Of a stretch of DNA of 64,000 nt, positions 53,821-63,715 are shown one piece after another; position 1 is the first letter of the stretch; every line of letters starts with the position of its first letter. The position numbers were made by a program, and so were the translations under genes. The DNA is from Nesterenkonia lutea (GTDB lineage: Bacteria; Actinomycetota; Actinomycetes; Actinomycetales; Micrococcaceae), in contig NZ_JADBED010000001.1 in NCBI RefSeq assembly GCF_014873955.1, positions 1,550,001 through 1,614,000 of the forward strand, read 5' to 3'. The notes below the pieces were generated by a model. It worked only from the letters and a program-made list of their open reading frames with translations, did not search any database and was not told the DNA's origin.

Positions 53821-54660
53821 ATGCGCATTCCCCTCGTCGGCGCGTTGGCGGCCCTGCTTCTGCTGGTGTCCGGCTGCGCTGATGGTGACGACGCTGGTGA
53901 GGACGCGCCGGTGAGCGAGGACGCCGCCTCCGCTGAGACCCCCGTGGGAGCTGACGAGACGTCGGACGGGCCAGCGGACGGTCCAGCGGAGTCCGTCCAG
54001 CCCTCGGAGGCAGCAGCGGGAACCGGTCGGCCCGCTGCTGGGCCGGATTCCGAGCCCGATTCAGTTCACGTGCTGGTGAACAAGCAGAATCCTCTGGACC
54101 CTCTGGATTACACGCCGGACGACCTTCGGCACGTGGACGCGCCCCACGAGTTCGAAGAGGCTCCTCTGCGCGAGGAGGCCGCCGGAGCCTATGAGGAGCT
54201 CCACGCGGCCGCAGACGAGGCAGGCCTGGAGCTCTGGGCCACCACCGCGCACCGGGACTATGACTTCCAGCAGACCCTCTACGAACAGCGCCTCTTCCAG
54301 GACGGCGCCGCGGCCGCCGACCGTGTCAGCGCGCGGCCCGGGCACTCGGAGCACCAGACAGGGCTGGCCGTGGACGTGGCTGACCTGCAGAACCGAGAGT
54401 GCTACCTGCGCACCTGCTTCGGAGACACCGAGCAGGGCCGGTGGCTGGAGGTGCACGCAGCCGAGTTCGGATTCATCATCCGCTACCCGGAGGGAGCGGA
54501 AGAGATCACCGGCTTCGACTACGAGCCGTGGCATCTGCGCTACGTCGGTGAGGAGGCCGCACGCGCGGTCACCGAGCGTGGACTCACCCTGGAGGAGTAC
54601 TGGGACCAGCCCCCGGCACCCGACTATGAGAATGAGTACGAGCCCAGCACCGTGGACTGA
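53821..54660 (+). CDS. VanY-like D-alanyl-D-alanine carboxypeptidase lipoprotein
   Basis: The 279-residue protein has a lipobox (LLVSGC near residue 18), an acidic linker, then the VanY/peptidase M15 domain with zinc ligands in SEHQTGLAVDVADL (HxxxxxxxD) and PWHLRYVG (WHxRY), plus LVNKQNPLDPLDYTPDDLRH. It trims the terminal D-Ala of peptidoglycan stem peptides outside the cell. It is divergent from capA with a very short intergenic gap. ATG 53821 gives the normal lipoprotein signal; upstream in-frame codons overlap capA. Confidence 0.9.
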   Translation: MRIPLVGALAALLLLVSGCADGDDAGEDAPVSEDAASAETPVGADETSDGPADGPAESVQPSEAAAGTGRPAAGPDSEPDSVHVLVNKQNPLDPLDYTPDDLRHVDAPHEFEEAPLREEAAGAYEELHAAADEAGLELWATTAHRDYDFQQTLYEQRLFQDGAAAADRVSARPGHSEHQTGLAVDVADLQNRECYLRTCFGDTEQGRWLEVHAAEFGFIIRYPEGAEEITGFDYEPWHLRYVGEEAARAVTERGLTLEEYWDQPPAPDYENEYEPSTVD

Positions 54661-54674
54661 ACCGTTCTCCGCAG

Positions 54675-56708
54675 TTAGCTGTCCATCTCCGCCAGCCGAG
54701 CCAGCGCCCCGCGCGCGAGATCTCCGTTGACCGTGGGCCAGAAGTCCGGCATCGAGCGCTTCAGGAATCCGCCGTAGCGAGCAGTGGCCAGACGCGAATC
54801 AAGGATCGCCAGCACACCCTTGTCCTCTGAGGTGCGGATCAATCGGCCTGCGCCCTGAGCCAGCCGGGTGGCCGCATGCGTGGCGGCGACCTGCATGAAT
54901 CCATTGCCGCCGTTCTTGGCGACCTCCTGACTGCGCGCGCTGAGCAGCGGGTCGTCCGGCCGAGGGAACGGGATGCGATCTATGGCCACGAGACGGCATG
55001 CGCGACCTGGCACGTCCACGCCCTGCCACAGGCTCATGGTGCCGAACAGGCAGGTCTCCTCATCCTCGGCGAATTCCCGCACCAGGGCTGACATCGTCGA
55101 GTCACCCTGGCAGAGGATCGGGACGTCGAGACGCTGGCGGAGGTCCTCCGCAGCGTCCTCGGCGGCACGTCGCGAGGAGAACAGCGCCAGGGTGGCCCCG
55201 CGGGAAGCTTCGATCAGACCGGCAAGCTCGTCACGCTGCGCCTGCGCGGTGTTCATCGAGGGCGCCGGAAGGTGCTTGGCCACATAGAGAACGCCCTGCT
55301 TGGGATAGTCGAAGGGGCTGCCCACATCGACGGCGTCCCAGGCGGGAGCCTTCTCCCCCACCAGGCCGAGCGCTCCGGCCACCGGATCGAAGCTGTCCCC
55401 TATCGTCAGCGTGGCGGAGGTGAGGATGACCGTGCGGTCACCGAAGAGGCCCTCGCGCAGGCGTCCGGCCACCGAGGTGGGTGCCACATAGATGATCGGC
55501 GGCTCCTCGAGGTCCGCCTCCTGGTATCCGCGGCCGGGGACGAAGGATCCCTGCCGGTTGAGCCAGACGACATCGGGGGTCTCCGGGGACTCCAGGATCC
55601 GGTTGGCAGTCTCCAGCACCGCCTGCATCCGGGAGCGGGCGGTGCTGCGGCCGGGGTCGGCTTCGCCGTCGCCGGAGGGCTTGGAGTCGGAGAGGGCGGT
55701 GCGCGCGGAATTGCGGGCCAGCTCCACGGCCTCGCGCTGCTGCGGGTTGAGCCCGCGCGCCAGCAGGCCTGAGTCCACTCGGTGGAAGGCGGCCTCCACC
55801 GCAGTGCCGGCGCTGTGCAGCGCCTCCACATTGATCGCGGTGTGGCGCCGGGCCGAGGAGGCTGCAGCCTTGATCATCTGCGCGGAGAGCTGGGCGGTGA
55901 CCGCCGAGGTGACGCGGTCGGCCAGTTCGTGGGCCTCATCGACGATGACGGCGTCGTGATCGGGCAGCACGTCGAGACCTTCGAAGGCGTCGATGGCCAG
56001 CATCGCGTGGTTGGTGACCACCAGGTCGGCGTCCTTGGCCTTCTCCCGGGCTCGCTCGGAGAAGCACTCCGCGGCCATCGGGCACCTGCGCGCGCCGATG
56101 CAGTCCACCGCGTTGACCGAGACATGCCTCCAGGCGCGGTCGGTGACACCTGTGGGCAGGTCATCGCGGTCACCGGTCTCAGTGACCTCCGCCCACTCGC
56201 GCAGCGTGACGATCTCTCGGCCCAGCTGGGAGCCCGGCTCGAGCGGGGTGGCCCCGCCAGTGGGCTCGTCGGCGAAGGAGAACAGGGCCTGCTCGTCGTC
56301 GTCCTCAGGGAACCCGCCGTCGATCTTGTGCTTGCACACATAGTTGGACCGCCCCTTGACCAGCGCGACATCCACCGGACGCTCCACATGCTCGGCGATG
56401 TTCTCGAGCAGCCGCGGCAGGTCACGGCCCATGATCTGGGCCTGCAGCGCCAGCGTGGCGGTGGAGATCAACACCGGCTTCTCGGCATCGAGTGCGTGCA
56501 CCACGGCCGGCACCAGATATGCCAGAGACTTGCCCGTGCCGGTCCCGGCCTGGACCAGCAGGTGCCGCCGCTTGCGCAGCGCCATGGCCACGTGTTCGGC
56601 CATGGTCACCTGCCCGGGTCGCTCCACCCCGCCCATCGCGCTGACGGCGCGCTCGAGCAGCTTGGTGGTCTCCTTGTGCCCGGTGGACCGGGTGGTGCTC
56701 ACACTCAA
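54675..56708 (-). CDS. DinG/XPD-family ATP-dependent DNA helicase
   Basis: A 677-residue SF2 helicase: Walker A VQAGTGTGKSLAYLVPAVVH, DEAH box DAVIVDEAHELADRV, iron-sulfur cysteines (SNYVCKHKIDGG ... DCIGARRCPMAAEC), C-terminal motifs LFSSRRAAEDAAEDL, VDVPGRACRLVAIDRIPF and the QGAGRLIR motif. It unwinds R-loops and D-loops in repair. The start is TTG 56708, overlapping the hflX stop by 4 bp, or GTG 56702. Confidence 0.9.
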   Translation of the reverse strand: MSVSTTRSTGHKETTKLLERAVSAMGGVERPGQVTMAEHVAMALRKRRHLLVQAGTGTGKSLAYLVPAVVHALDAEKPVLISTATLALQAQIMGRDLPRLLENIAEHVERPVDVALVKGRSNYVCKHKIDGGFPEDDDEQALFSFADEPTGGATPLEPGSQLGREIVTLREWAEVTETGDRDDLPTGVTDRAWRHVSVNAVDCIGARRCPMAAECFSERAREKAKDADLVVTNHAMLAIDAFEGLDVLPDHDAVIVDEAHELADRVTSAVTAQLSAQMIKAAASSARRHTAINVEALHSAGTAVEAAFHRVDSGLLARGLNPQQREAVELARNSARTALSDSKPSGDGEADPGRSTARSRMQAVLETANRILESPETPDVVWLNRQGSFVPGRGYQEADLEEPPIIYVAPTSVAGRLREGLFGDRTVILTSATLTIGDSFDPVAGALGLVGEKAPAWDAVDVGSPFDYPKQGVLYVAKHLPAPSMNTAQAQRDELAGLIEASRGATLALFSSRRAAEDAAEDLRQRLDVPILCQGDSTMSALVREFAEDEETCLFGTMSLWQGVDVPGRACRLVAIDRIPFPRPDDPLLSARSQEVAKNGGNGFMQVAATHAATRLAQGAGRLIRTSEDKGVLAILDSRLATARYGGFLKRSMPDFWPTVNGDLARGALARLAEMDS

Positions 56709-58330
56709 GGCGTGGACTCGGCGTCGACCTGGAACTCGGCGAGATCGCCGACCAGTTCGCGGCGGACCAGCACCTTCAACAGGGTGCCCTCCTCCAGGTA
56801 TTCGGTAGAGAGGATCTCCGCATCTTCGGCATGCAGGCGGGAGACGATGTCCCCCTGCGCGTAGGGCACCATGAGGTCCAGCGGGACGCTGGGCCGCGGA
56901 ATGGAGCTGCTGATCAGCTCCCTGAGCTCATCCATGCCCTCCCCGGTGTGCGCGGAGACCACGATCGTGTGCGGCTCGCGCCGCCGGATCCGCTCCACCA
57001 CGTCCCAGTCGGCGAGGTCGGCCTTGTTCAGCACGATGACCTCGTCCACCTCATGGGCGTCCACCTCGGCGAGCACGGTGCGGACCGCACGGATCTGCCC
57101 CTCGGGCTCGGGGTGGGAGGCGTCGACCACATGCAGGATCAGATCGGCGTCGGCGACCTCCTCCAGGGTGGACCGGAAGGCCTCGATCAGCTGGGTGGGC
57201 AGCTGCCGGACGAAGCCGACCGTGTCTGAGAGTGTGTAGCCGATGCCGTCCGGGGTGACCGCCTTTCGGGTGGTCGGGTCCAGGGTGGCGAAGAGCGCGT
57301 TCTCGACCATGACTCCGGCGTCGGTGAGCCGGTTCAGCAGCGAGGACTTGCCCGCGTTGGTGTAGCCGGCGATGGCGACCGAGGGCACGGCGTTGCGCTT
57401 GCGGTTGGCGCGCTTGGCGTCGCGGGCCGGCTTCATGGCCGTGATGTCACGGCGCAGCTTGGCCATCCGCTTGTTGATCCGGCGACGGTCGAGCTCGATC
57501 TTGGTCTCACCCGGTCCGCGGGAGCCGATGCCGGCGCTGGCGCCGCCGACCTGGCCGCCGGCCTGGCGGGACAGTGACTCGCCCCAGCCGCGCAGACGCG
57601 GGAGCATGTACTCCATCTGCGCCAGCTCCACCTGCGCCTTGCCTTCGCGGGACTTGGCGTGCTGGGCGAAGATGTCCAGGATCAGCCCGGTGCGGTCGAT
57701 GACCTTGACCTTGACGATGTCCTCGAGTCCGCGGCGCTGGGAGGGAGCGAGCTCGGAATCCACCACCACGGTGTCGGCGCCGAGATCGGCGACTGCTTCG
57801 CGGATCTCCTCGGCCTTGCCGGAGCCGAAAAAGGTGCCGGGGTCCGGCTTGGCGCGGCGCTGCAGGAATCCGTCGAGCACTGTGGACCCGGCGGTCTCGG
57901 CCAGGGCTGAAAGCTCACGCAGGGAGTATTCCGCCTCCTCCACGGTGCCCTCGCCCCAGAGTCCGGCGAGCACCACGCGCTCGAGGCGAAGCTGGCGGTA
58001 CTCGACCTCGGAGACATCCTCGAGCTCGGTGGAGAGCCCGTCGACCCGGCGCAGCGACCGGCGCTCGAGAACTTCGTACTGGTCCCCGTCTGAGTCGGAG
58101 GGCGAGTTCGCATGGGAGAGCTCGCGCGCCTGTTCGCCGAGGATTCCGCGGCGCTGGAAGCTTGATTCGGCCTCGAACCGTGTGGTGCGCGCCGGTGCTT
58201 CCTCGCGCGCACGGTCTGCGGCGAGAATCCGCTCGATGGTCGCGTCCACCGAGGACTGGACGACATCCTCGGCAGCCTGCTCCTCGGGGGTCTCGCCTGA
58301 TGGATCTGGCGTGTGGTTCTGCTTGGTCAT
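56705..58330 (-). CDS. hflX: ribosome-associated GTPase HflX
   Basis: A 541-residue GTPase: N-terminal HflX domain (LAETAGSTVLDGFLQRRAKP, DTVVVDSELAPSQRRGLEDI), glycine-rich linker (GQVGGASAGIGSRGPGETKI), G domain with G1 IAGYTNAGKSSLLNRL, G3 DTVGFVRQLPTQL and G4 VLNKADLAD. It splits stalled ribosomes. ATG 58330 has GGAGA 6 nt upstream. The N-terminus carries about 75 extra acidic residues. Confidence 0.93.
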   Translation of the reverse strand: MTKQNHTPDPSGETPEEQAAEDVVQSSVDATIERILAADRAREEAPARTTRFEAESSFQRRGILGEQARELSHANSPSDSDGDQYEVLERRSLRRVDGLSTELEDVSEVEYRQLRLERVVLAGLWGEGTVEEAEYSLRELSALAETAGSTVLDGFLQRRAKPDPGTFFGSGKAEEIREAVADLGADTVVVDSELAPSQRRGLEDIVKVKVIDRTGLILDIFAQHAKSREGKAQVELAQMEYMLPRLRGWGESLSRQAGGQVGGASAGIGSRGPGETKIELDRRRINKRMAKLRRDITAMKPARDAKRANRKRNAVPSVAIAGYTNAGKSSLLNRLTDAGVMVENALFATLDPTTRKAVTPDGIGYTLSDTVGFVRQLPTQLIEAFRSTLEEVADADLILHVVDASHPEPEGQIRAVRTVLAEVDAHEVDEVIVLNKADLADWDVVERIRRREPHTIVVSAHTGEGMDELRELISSSIPRPSVPLDLMVPYAQGDIVSRLHAEDAEILSTEYLEEGTLLKVLVRRELVGDLAEFQVDAESTP

Positions 58331-58573
58331 GATCTCCTTAGGACCAGTTTTCGGGCTGGCCCTGCCCGCTGTGGGTATCCATTCTACGTTCGGCCGCGGA
58401 CACAGGTAAGTGCACGGCTCCGCTGTGGATGAACTGCGGGGCTTGTTCGATGATGTGGAGTGCTGGCTTCGCCGGCGCACAGGGCCGGCGGGGTGATGAG
58501 GGGAGACTCAACCGCGCGGGCGGGAGTACGTCAGGTGAATCCACATGGGGACAAGTCTACTACGATTCACCCT

Positions 58574-59191
58574 GTGAGCTCCCAGCATTATTTCTCCGCA
58601 TCTCCCGAGGGTCCCTTCACGCGCCGCAGTGTAGAGGTGACGCTGGATGGCCGGTCAGTCTCGGTGAGCACCGCTGGCGGGATCTTCTCCCCGGAGGGCG
58701 TGGACAAGGGCACGGCGGTGCTGCTCAAACATGCTCCGGCTCCGGCGCAGCACGGCGACCTGCTGGACATCGGCTGCGGCTGGGGGCCGATCGCGCTGGT
58801 GATGGCCATGCGTTCTCCCGAGGCGACGGTCTGGGCGGTGGACGTCAATGAACGGTCCCGAACCCTGTGCGCCGAGAACGCCGCCGCGCTGGGACTGACC
58901 AATGTGAGGGTCTCGGCACCCGAGGATGTGCCCACGGACCTGAGCTTCGCCTCCATCTGGTCCAATCCCCCGATCCGGGTGGGCAAGGAGGCGCTGCACG
59001 GGCTGCTGCAGCACTGGCTGCCGCGCCTGAGCCCCGGCGGCGAGGCCTGGCTGGTGGTGCAGAAGAACCTCGGCGCGGATTCGCTGCTGACCTGGATGAC
59101 GACCATGCTCACCGAGGCTGAGGGGCAATTCCGCAGCGATCGCGCGGAGACCTCCAAGGGCTTCCGCCTGCTGCGCGTCCAGCGGGTCTAA
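58574..59191 (+). CDS. class I SAM-dependent methyltransferase, RsmC-like
   Basis: The 205-residue protein has the MTS domain pattern: HYFSASPEGPFTRRSVEVTL, SAM motif LLDIGCGWGPIALVMAM, motif II WAVDVNERS, catalytic NPPI in WSNPPIRVGKEALHGLL. RsmC/RlmG relatives methylate N2 of guanine in rRNA; this one lacks their N-terminal domain. The start is GTG 58574 (SSQHYF, the family start). TACGAT 7 nt before it suggests a leaderless mRNA. Confidence 0.87.
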   Translation: MSSQHYFSASPEGPFTRRSVEVTLDGRSVSVSTAGGIFSPEGVDKGTAVLLKHAPAPAQHGDLLDIGCGWGPIALVMAMRSPEATVWAVDVNERSRTLCAENAAALGLTNVRVSAPEDVPTDLSFASIWSNPPIRVGKEALHGLLQHWLPRLSPGGEAWLVVQKNLGADSLLTWMTTMLTEAEGQFRSDRAETSKGFRLLRVQRV

Positions 59192-59229
59192 CCGGCCCCG
59201 TCGCTCACCGGTCAGCCTGCGCCCGCCTG

Positions 59230-59305
59230 GATCTGGGGCGTCATGCAGCGTCAGGCAGATCAGGGGCGTCAGGCAGCGCCAGACCAGATCAGCGGCGTCA
59301 GGCCA
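59230..59305. repeat. degenerate GGGGCGTCAGGCAG-type repeats
   Basis: Four imperfect copies of about 14-20 nt (GGGGCGTCATGCAGCGTCAG, then GGGGCGTCAGGCAG, GCGGCGTCAGGCCAG) fill the gap between two convergent genes and touch the end of dapF. Confidence 0.5.
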
Positions 59306-60272
59306 GCGTGCCGCGGAGCACCAGCTCGGCCGGACCCGCCAGCTCCACATCTTCCGCGCCGTCGGCCCGGGCGGTGAACCGGACCGTGACCTGCCCGCCG
59401 GGGACATCGACCTTCCAGAGGTTGACGGTGTCATCGGCGGCCCAGACACGCACCGCAGCCGCCGCTGCGCAGGCGCCCGTCCCGCAGGACATGGTCTCCC
59501 CGACTCCGCGCTCATGGACCCGCATGCGGACGCGTCCCACCGGCTGCCCCGCCTCGTCGGTGGTGACCAGGGGCTCGGCGGGGACCACGAACTCCACGTT
59601 CGTGCCGTGGGGCGGGACCGGGTCCACCTGAGGAGCTTCCTGCAGGTTCAGCTGTTCTAGCAGCGCCGTGTCGCCCAGGGCGACGACGGTGTGCGGGTTG
59701 CCCATCGAGATGCTCAGAGCCGGCCGGGGCTCGTCCAGCCCGGAGGCGATCACCAAGGAGTCCGAGGCCTTGGAGGAGGCCAGCTCGGGGTCGATGAAGG
59801 ACCATACGCCCATCCCGATCGCGTAACCCTCGGGGACCCTGCGCACGCTGCGCATTCCCGCGCGGGTCAGCACGGGAAGCTCTTCCCCCTCGACGAGCTG
59901 GACGAGGTCCTCGGCGAGCAGGAAATGGGCGAAGGCGCGAACACCGTTGCCGCACATCTCAGACACGGATCCATCGCCGTTGCGGTAGTCCATGAACCAC
60001 AGCGGGGCGTCTTCGGTGCTCACCAGATCAGGGTTCTCGGCCAGCACGCGGGAGACCGCAGCGTCCGAGGTGACCAGGTGGGCCGGGACGGCGCGGATCA
60101 TGCCGTCTCCGCCGATGCCCAGATGGCGGTCACACAGCGCTGCCACTTGATCGGGCTCCAGGGTCAGCTCTCCCGCCGGGTCGGCGAGCATGACGAAGTC
60201 GTTGCCCGTGGCATGTGCCTTGGTGACAGTGGTGCCGGCGAGGGCGTCGAGTCCGGTGAGGTGATGGGCCAC
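59298..60272 (-). CDS. dapF: diaminopimelate epimerase
   Basis: A 324-residue PLP-independent epimerase making meso-DAP for lysine and peptidoglycan. The two catalytic Cys motifs are EMCGNGVRAFAHFL and TMSCGTGACAAAAAV. KAHATGNDFVMLAD, RHLGIGGDGMIR and MDYRNGDGSVSEMC are typical. I choose GTG 60272 because AAGGAG stands 6 nt upstream of it; the in-frame ATG at 60287 lies before that ribosome-binding site. Confidence 0.94.
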   Translation of the reverse strand: MAHHLTGLDALAGTTVTKAHATGNDFVMLADPAGELTLEPDQVAALCDRHLGIGGDGMIRAVPAHLVTSDAAVSRVLAENPDLVSTEDAPLWFMDYRNGDGSVSEMCGNGVRAFAHFLLAEDLVQLVEGEELPVLTRAGMRSVRRVPEGYAIGMGVWSFIDPELASSKASDSLVIASGLDEPRPALSISMGNPHTVVALGDTALLEQLNLQEAPQVDPVPPHGTNVEFVVPAEPLVTTDEAGQPVGRVRMRVHERGVGETMSCGTGACAAAAAVRVWAADDTVNLWKVDVPGGQVTVRFTARADGAEDVELAGPAELVLRGTLA

Positions 60273-60330
60273 GCGGTTCTCCTTCATAGCGGGGACAAGA
60301 GCGGCTGAAGACCTGGTGCTCTCGAGGTGT

Positions 60331-61242
60331 TCAACGCGCGGAGCTGTCGATCACTTCCTGGGCCCGGGCGGCGAGGTCATCCGCCGGTGCGCTGAGCCAG
60401 GTGATCCGCGGATCTGCTCGGAACCAGGTCTCCTGGCGCCGGGCGAATCTTCGGGTGGCCAGGATCGTGGACTCGATCGCCTCCTCCTCGGTGATCTCAC
60501 CGTCGATCACCTGGAGGAACTGCTGGTAGCCGATCGCGCGGGAGGCGGTCCTGCCCTCTCGCAGGCCGCGGGCCTGAAGGTGCTGGACCTCTTCGAGCAT
60601 GCCCTGCTCCGCCATGGTGCGCACCCGGGCGGCGATGCGTTCACGCAGCAGTCCACGGTCCACATCGAGGCCGAGCTGCAGAACCGGACCGAGGCTGGGT
60701 TCGTGGAGCCGCTGGGGCATATAGGAGGAGAAGGTTCTGCCGGTCAGCTGCACGACTTCGAGCGCGCGCACCAGCCGCCGGTCGTCCTTGATCACGGCCG
60801 CCGACTCAGGATCCTGCTCGCGCAGCTCCAGGCGCAGCACGGCGGCCCCTTCGTCCTCAAGCCGTTGGGTGAGTCGGCTGCGCAGCTGCGGGTCGGTGGG
60901 CGGGAACTCGATGACGTCGATCACCGCGCGCACGTAGAGTCCCGAGCCGCCCACCATGATCGGAGTCCTGCCCCGGCCGCGGATCTCCGCGACGATCCGC
61001 CGGGCCTGGTCCTGGAAGGCGGCCACAGAGGCTTCGGCGGTGACATCCAGGACATCGAGCAGATGGTGCGGGACGCCTTTCGACTCCGCCGGGGTCACCT
61101 TGGCGGTGCCGAGGTCCATGCCGCGGTAGAGCTGCATCGAATCGGCGTTGATGATCTCTCCGTCCAGGCGCGCCGCAAGGTCGATCCCCAGCGACGACTT
61201 TCCTGAGGCGGTGGGACCGACGATGACGATCAGCGGAGTCAT
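60331..61242 (-). CDS. miaA: tRNA dimethylallyltransferase
   Basis: A 303-residue enzyme that prenylates A37 of tRNAs reading UNN codons. P-loop [84 protein letters not shown]. It starts at the last base of the miaB stop region (1-bp overlap) and acts before MiaB in the same modification pathway. Confidence 0.96.
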   Translation of the reverse strand: MTPLIVIVGPTASGKSSLGIDLAARLDGEIINADSMQLYRGMDLGTAKVTPAESKGVPHHLLDVLDVTAEASVAAFQDQARRIVAEIRGRGRTPIMVGGSGLYVRAVIDVIEFPPTDPQLRSRLTQRLEDEGAAVLRLELREQDPESAAVIKDDRRLVRALEVVQLTGRTFSSYMPQRLHEPSLGPVLQLGLDVDRGLLRERIAARVRTMAEQGMLEEVQHLQARGLREGRTASRAIGYQQFLQVIDGEITEEEAIESTILATRRFARRQETWFRADPRITWLSAPADDLAARAQEVIDSSAR

Positions 61243-62801
61243 CAGGGGCCGACGCGCAGAGTGGGCATGCCCAGCGAGACCGCTGCGGGGGTGGACCCGC
61301 CCACTTTGGTGGTCCCCACTCCACAGGAGTCTGCCTGCCAGCGATCCCAGGCATCGCCGGCCGTGGATCGGCGCAGACGATAGTCGCCGGGGCCGGCGGG
61401 GTCGGCGATCAGGTGGAACCCTGCCGCCTTGGTGATGGTCACTGTCACGAAGTCACCGGGGCGCGGGACAGACTCTCCAGCAGGCACGGCGAAGTGGACC
61501 AGTCGATTGTCCGGTGCGCGGCCGGAGAGTCGACCGGTCTCGGCCGACTTGGCTCCCGAATCTGCGGTGACCAGGAGCTCCTGTGAGCTGCCGAGCAGGG
61601 TGGCGTTCTCCTCGGCGCAGATCCGGTCCTGCAGCGCGCAGAGCCGTTCGAAGCGTTCCTGCACGACGGCTTTGGGGATCTGGTCCTCCATCGTGGCCGC
61701 AGGAGTCCCTGGCCGCGGGGAGTATTGGAAGGTGTAGGCCGAGGAGAATCGGGAGGCTTCGACCACGCGCATAGTGTCTTCGAAGTCTGCTTCCGTCTCA
61801 CCGGGGAATCCGACGATTATGTCGGTGGTGACCGCTGCGTGCGGCATGCGCTCGCGCACCTTGTCCAGGATGCCGAGGAACTTCTTGGACCGGTAGGACC
61901 GTCGCATGTCCTTGAGCACCTTGTCTGAGCCGGACTGCAGAGGCATGTGCAGCTGGGGCATGACGTTGGGCGTCTCGGCCATGGCGTCGATGACGTCATC
62001 GGTGAAGGAGGCCGGGTGGGGGCTGGTGAAACGGACCCGCTCAAGTCCTTCGATCTCACCGCAGGCACGCAGCAGCTTCGCGAAGGCGCCGCGGTCTCCG
62101 AACTCCACTCCGTAGGTGTTCACGTTCTGCCCGAGCAGGGTGACCTCCACGGCGCCGTCGGCCACCAGGGCGCGAACCTCGGCGAGGATCTCCCCGGGGC
62201 GGCGATCGCGTTCCTTCCCCCGCAGGGAGGGCACGATGCAGAACGTGCAGGTGTTGTTGCATCCGACCGAGATGGAGACCCATCCCGAATGGACGGACTC
62301 GCGCTTGGTCGGAAGCGTGGAGGGGAAGGTCTCCAGAGATTCCAGGATCTCGAGCTCCGCCTCGGCGTTGTGCCGGGAGCGTTCCAGCAGCGCGGGCAGG
62401 GAGCCGATGTTGTGGGTGCCGAAGACGACGTCGACCCAGGGCGCCTTGGCCAGGACTGTCTCCTGGTCCTTCTGGGCGAGACAGCCGCCGACGGCGATCT
62501 GCATCCCCTCGTGCTTGGCTTTGGTCTGGCGCAGCATGCCGAGGTTGCCGTAGAGCTTGTTGTCGGCGTTCTCCCGCACGGCACAGGTGTTGAAGACCAC
62601 CAGATCAGGCGTCGCGCCGGTGGGCACCGGAGCGTATCCGGCGTCTTCGAGCAGTCCTGACATGCGTTCCGAGTCATGGACATTCATCTGGCAGCCGAAG
62701 GTGCGCACTTCGTACGTGCGGTCCTGCGGTCCCTGGGACTCGGCCGCCGAGGCAGGGTCCAGAGAGGCGTCATCGGTGCGGTCCATCACTGCATCAGTCA
62801 T
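61242..62801 (-). CDS. miaB: tRNA-2-methylthio-N6-dimethylallyladenosine synthase
   Basis: A 519-residue radical-SAM methylthiotransferase: UPF0004 domain with Cys residues ([44 protein letters not shown]), radical-SAM CxxxCxxC in [20 protein letters not shown], and a TRAM domain near the end ([19 protein letters not shown]). It adds the methylthio group after MiaA. The C-terminus is about 60 residues longer than in E. coli. Confidence 0.95.
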   Translation of the reverse strand: MTDAVMDRTDDASLDPASAAESQGPQDRTYEVRTFGCQMNVHDSERMSGLLEDAGYAPVPTGATPDLVVFNTCAVRENADNKLYGNLGMLRQTKAKHEGMQIAVGGCLAQKDQETVLAKAPWVDVVFGTHNIGSLPALLERSRHNAEAELEILESLETFPSTLPTKRESVHSGWVSISVGCNNTCTFCIVPSLRGKERDRRPGEILAEVRALVADGAVEVTLLGQNVNTYGVEFGDRGAFAKLLRACGEIEGLERVRFTSPHPASFTDDVIDAMAETPNVMPQLHMPLQSGSDKVLKDMRRSYRSKKFLGILDKVRERMPHAAVTTDIIVGFPGETEADFEDTMRVVEASRFSSAYTFQYSPRPGTPAATMEDQIPKAVVQERFERLCALQDRICAEENATLLGSSQELLVTADSGAKSAETGRLSGRAPDNRLVHFAVPAGESVPRPGDFVTVTITKAAGFHLIADPAGPGDYRLRRSTAGDAWDRWQADSCGVGTTKVGGSTPAAVSLGMPTLRVGP

Positions 62802-62812
62802 CGCAGAGAATT

Positions 62813-63703
62813 CTACGCGCTGGCGTGTTCGTCCAGCACCTCGCGGACGATCTGGAACGCCGTCCCGGGGGCGTGGCCGCGCCGGGCCAGCATGGAGACC
62901 AGTCGACGAGTGGTCTTGTCTCGCTCTGCACGATCCTCCGGACCGGTGCCGGCGGGCACGGTTTTGCCACGGAGCTTGCGCTCGACGAGCTCACGGGCGG
63001 CTGCCAGCTCGTCGTCATCACTGAGCTGCTCCAAGGCCTCCTCGGCCACAGGGTCGCTGACGCCCTTCTCGCGAAGCTCGCGGCGCAGCGCAGATTTTCC
63101 AAGATTCTTGATCTCGTGACGCCCCCGCACCCAGGTGCGGGCGAACTCTGCGTCATTGATCAGATGGACTTCCTCCATGCGATCCAAGACACGAGTGATG
63201 ACCTCCGCAGAGAATTCCTTCTCCTGCAGCGCAGTGGCCAGCTGTTGCCGGGTCTTCGGGGAACCGGTGAGTCGACGCAGCACCACGGCACGGGCCTTCT
63301 CGTACTGCTGCTCGGGGCTCAGCGACTCGAGGTCCCCGGCCTCTTCCTCGTGCTCGTCCTCACCCGCGGTGCCCGGCTCAGTGCCCGGCCCGGCGCCTGG
63401 CCCGGTGCCTGACTCAGCGCCCGGCTCAGTGCCCGGCCCGGCGCCTGACTCAGCGCCCGGCTCGGTGCCTGACTCAGTGCCCGGCCCGGTGCCTGACTCA
63501 GTGCCCGGCCCGGTGCCTGGCTCAGCGCCCGGCTCGGTAGGCTCGCCCCGGCCGGGCTCGCTCTCACCGGCCGTGTCCTCCGGGAAGGGTTCGGCCGGTG
63601 CACTCACATCGAGGAAGTCCGGCACCGGTGCGTCCGGGTCCCGCTCCTCGATGCGAGTCAAGGCTTCGCGCAGCGCGTCGATGGTCTGCTGCTGGTCACC
63701 CAC
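62813..63703 (-). CDS. recX: regulatory protein RecX with repeat-rich N-terminal extension
   Basis: The last 165 residues are Rec[81 protein letters not shown], and a final helix bundle. RecX limits RecA filament growth. The first 130 residues are disordered, with a tandem array of about 6-residue units ([16 protein letters not shown]; nt about 63370-63535). GTG 63703 follows AGGAGG; recA ends 12 nt upstream, so the two are co-transcribed. Confidence 0.93.
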   Translation of the reverse strand: MGDQQQTIDALREALTRIEERDPDAPVPDFLDVSAPAEPFPEDTAGESEPGRGEPTEPGAEPGTGPGTESGTGPGTESGTEPGAESGAGPGTEPGAESGTGPGAGPGTEPGTAGEDEHEEEAGDLESLSPEQQYEKARAVVLRRLTGSPKTRQQLATALQEKEFSAEVITRVLDRMEEVHLINDAEFARTWVRGRHEIKNLGKSALRRELREKGVSDPVAEEALEQLSDDDELAAARELVERKLRGKTVPAGTGPEDRAERDKTTRRLVSMLARRGHAPGTAFQIVREVLDEHASA

Positions 63704-63715
63704 GGCGACCTCCTA

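Noticed and set aside
63360..63540. Short repeats in recX as a CRISPR array
   Set aside because: The repeats are contiguous, in frame and without spacers; they encode a Gly/Thr/Pro/Glu/Ser-rich segment of RecX.
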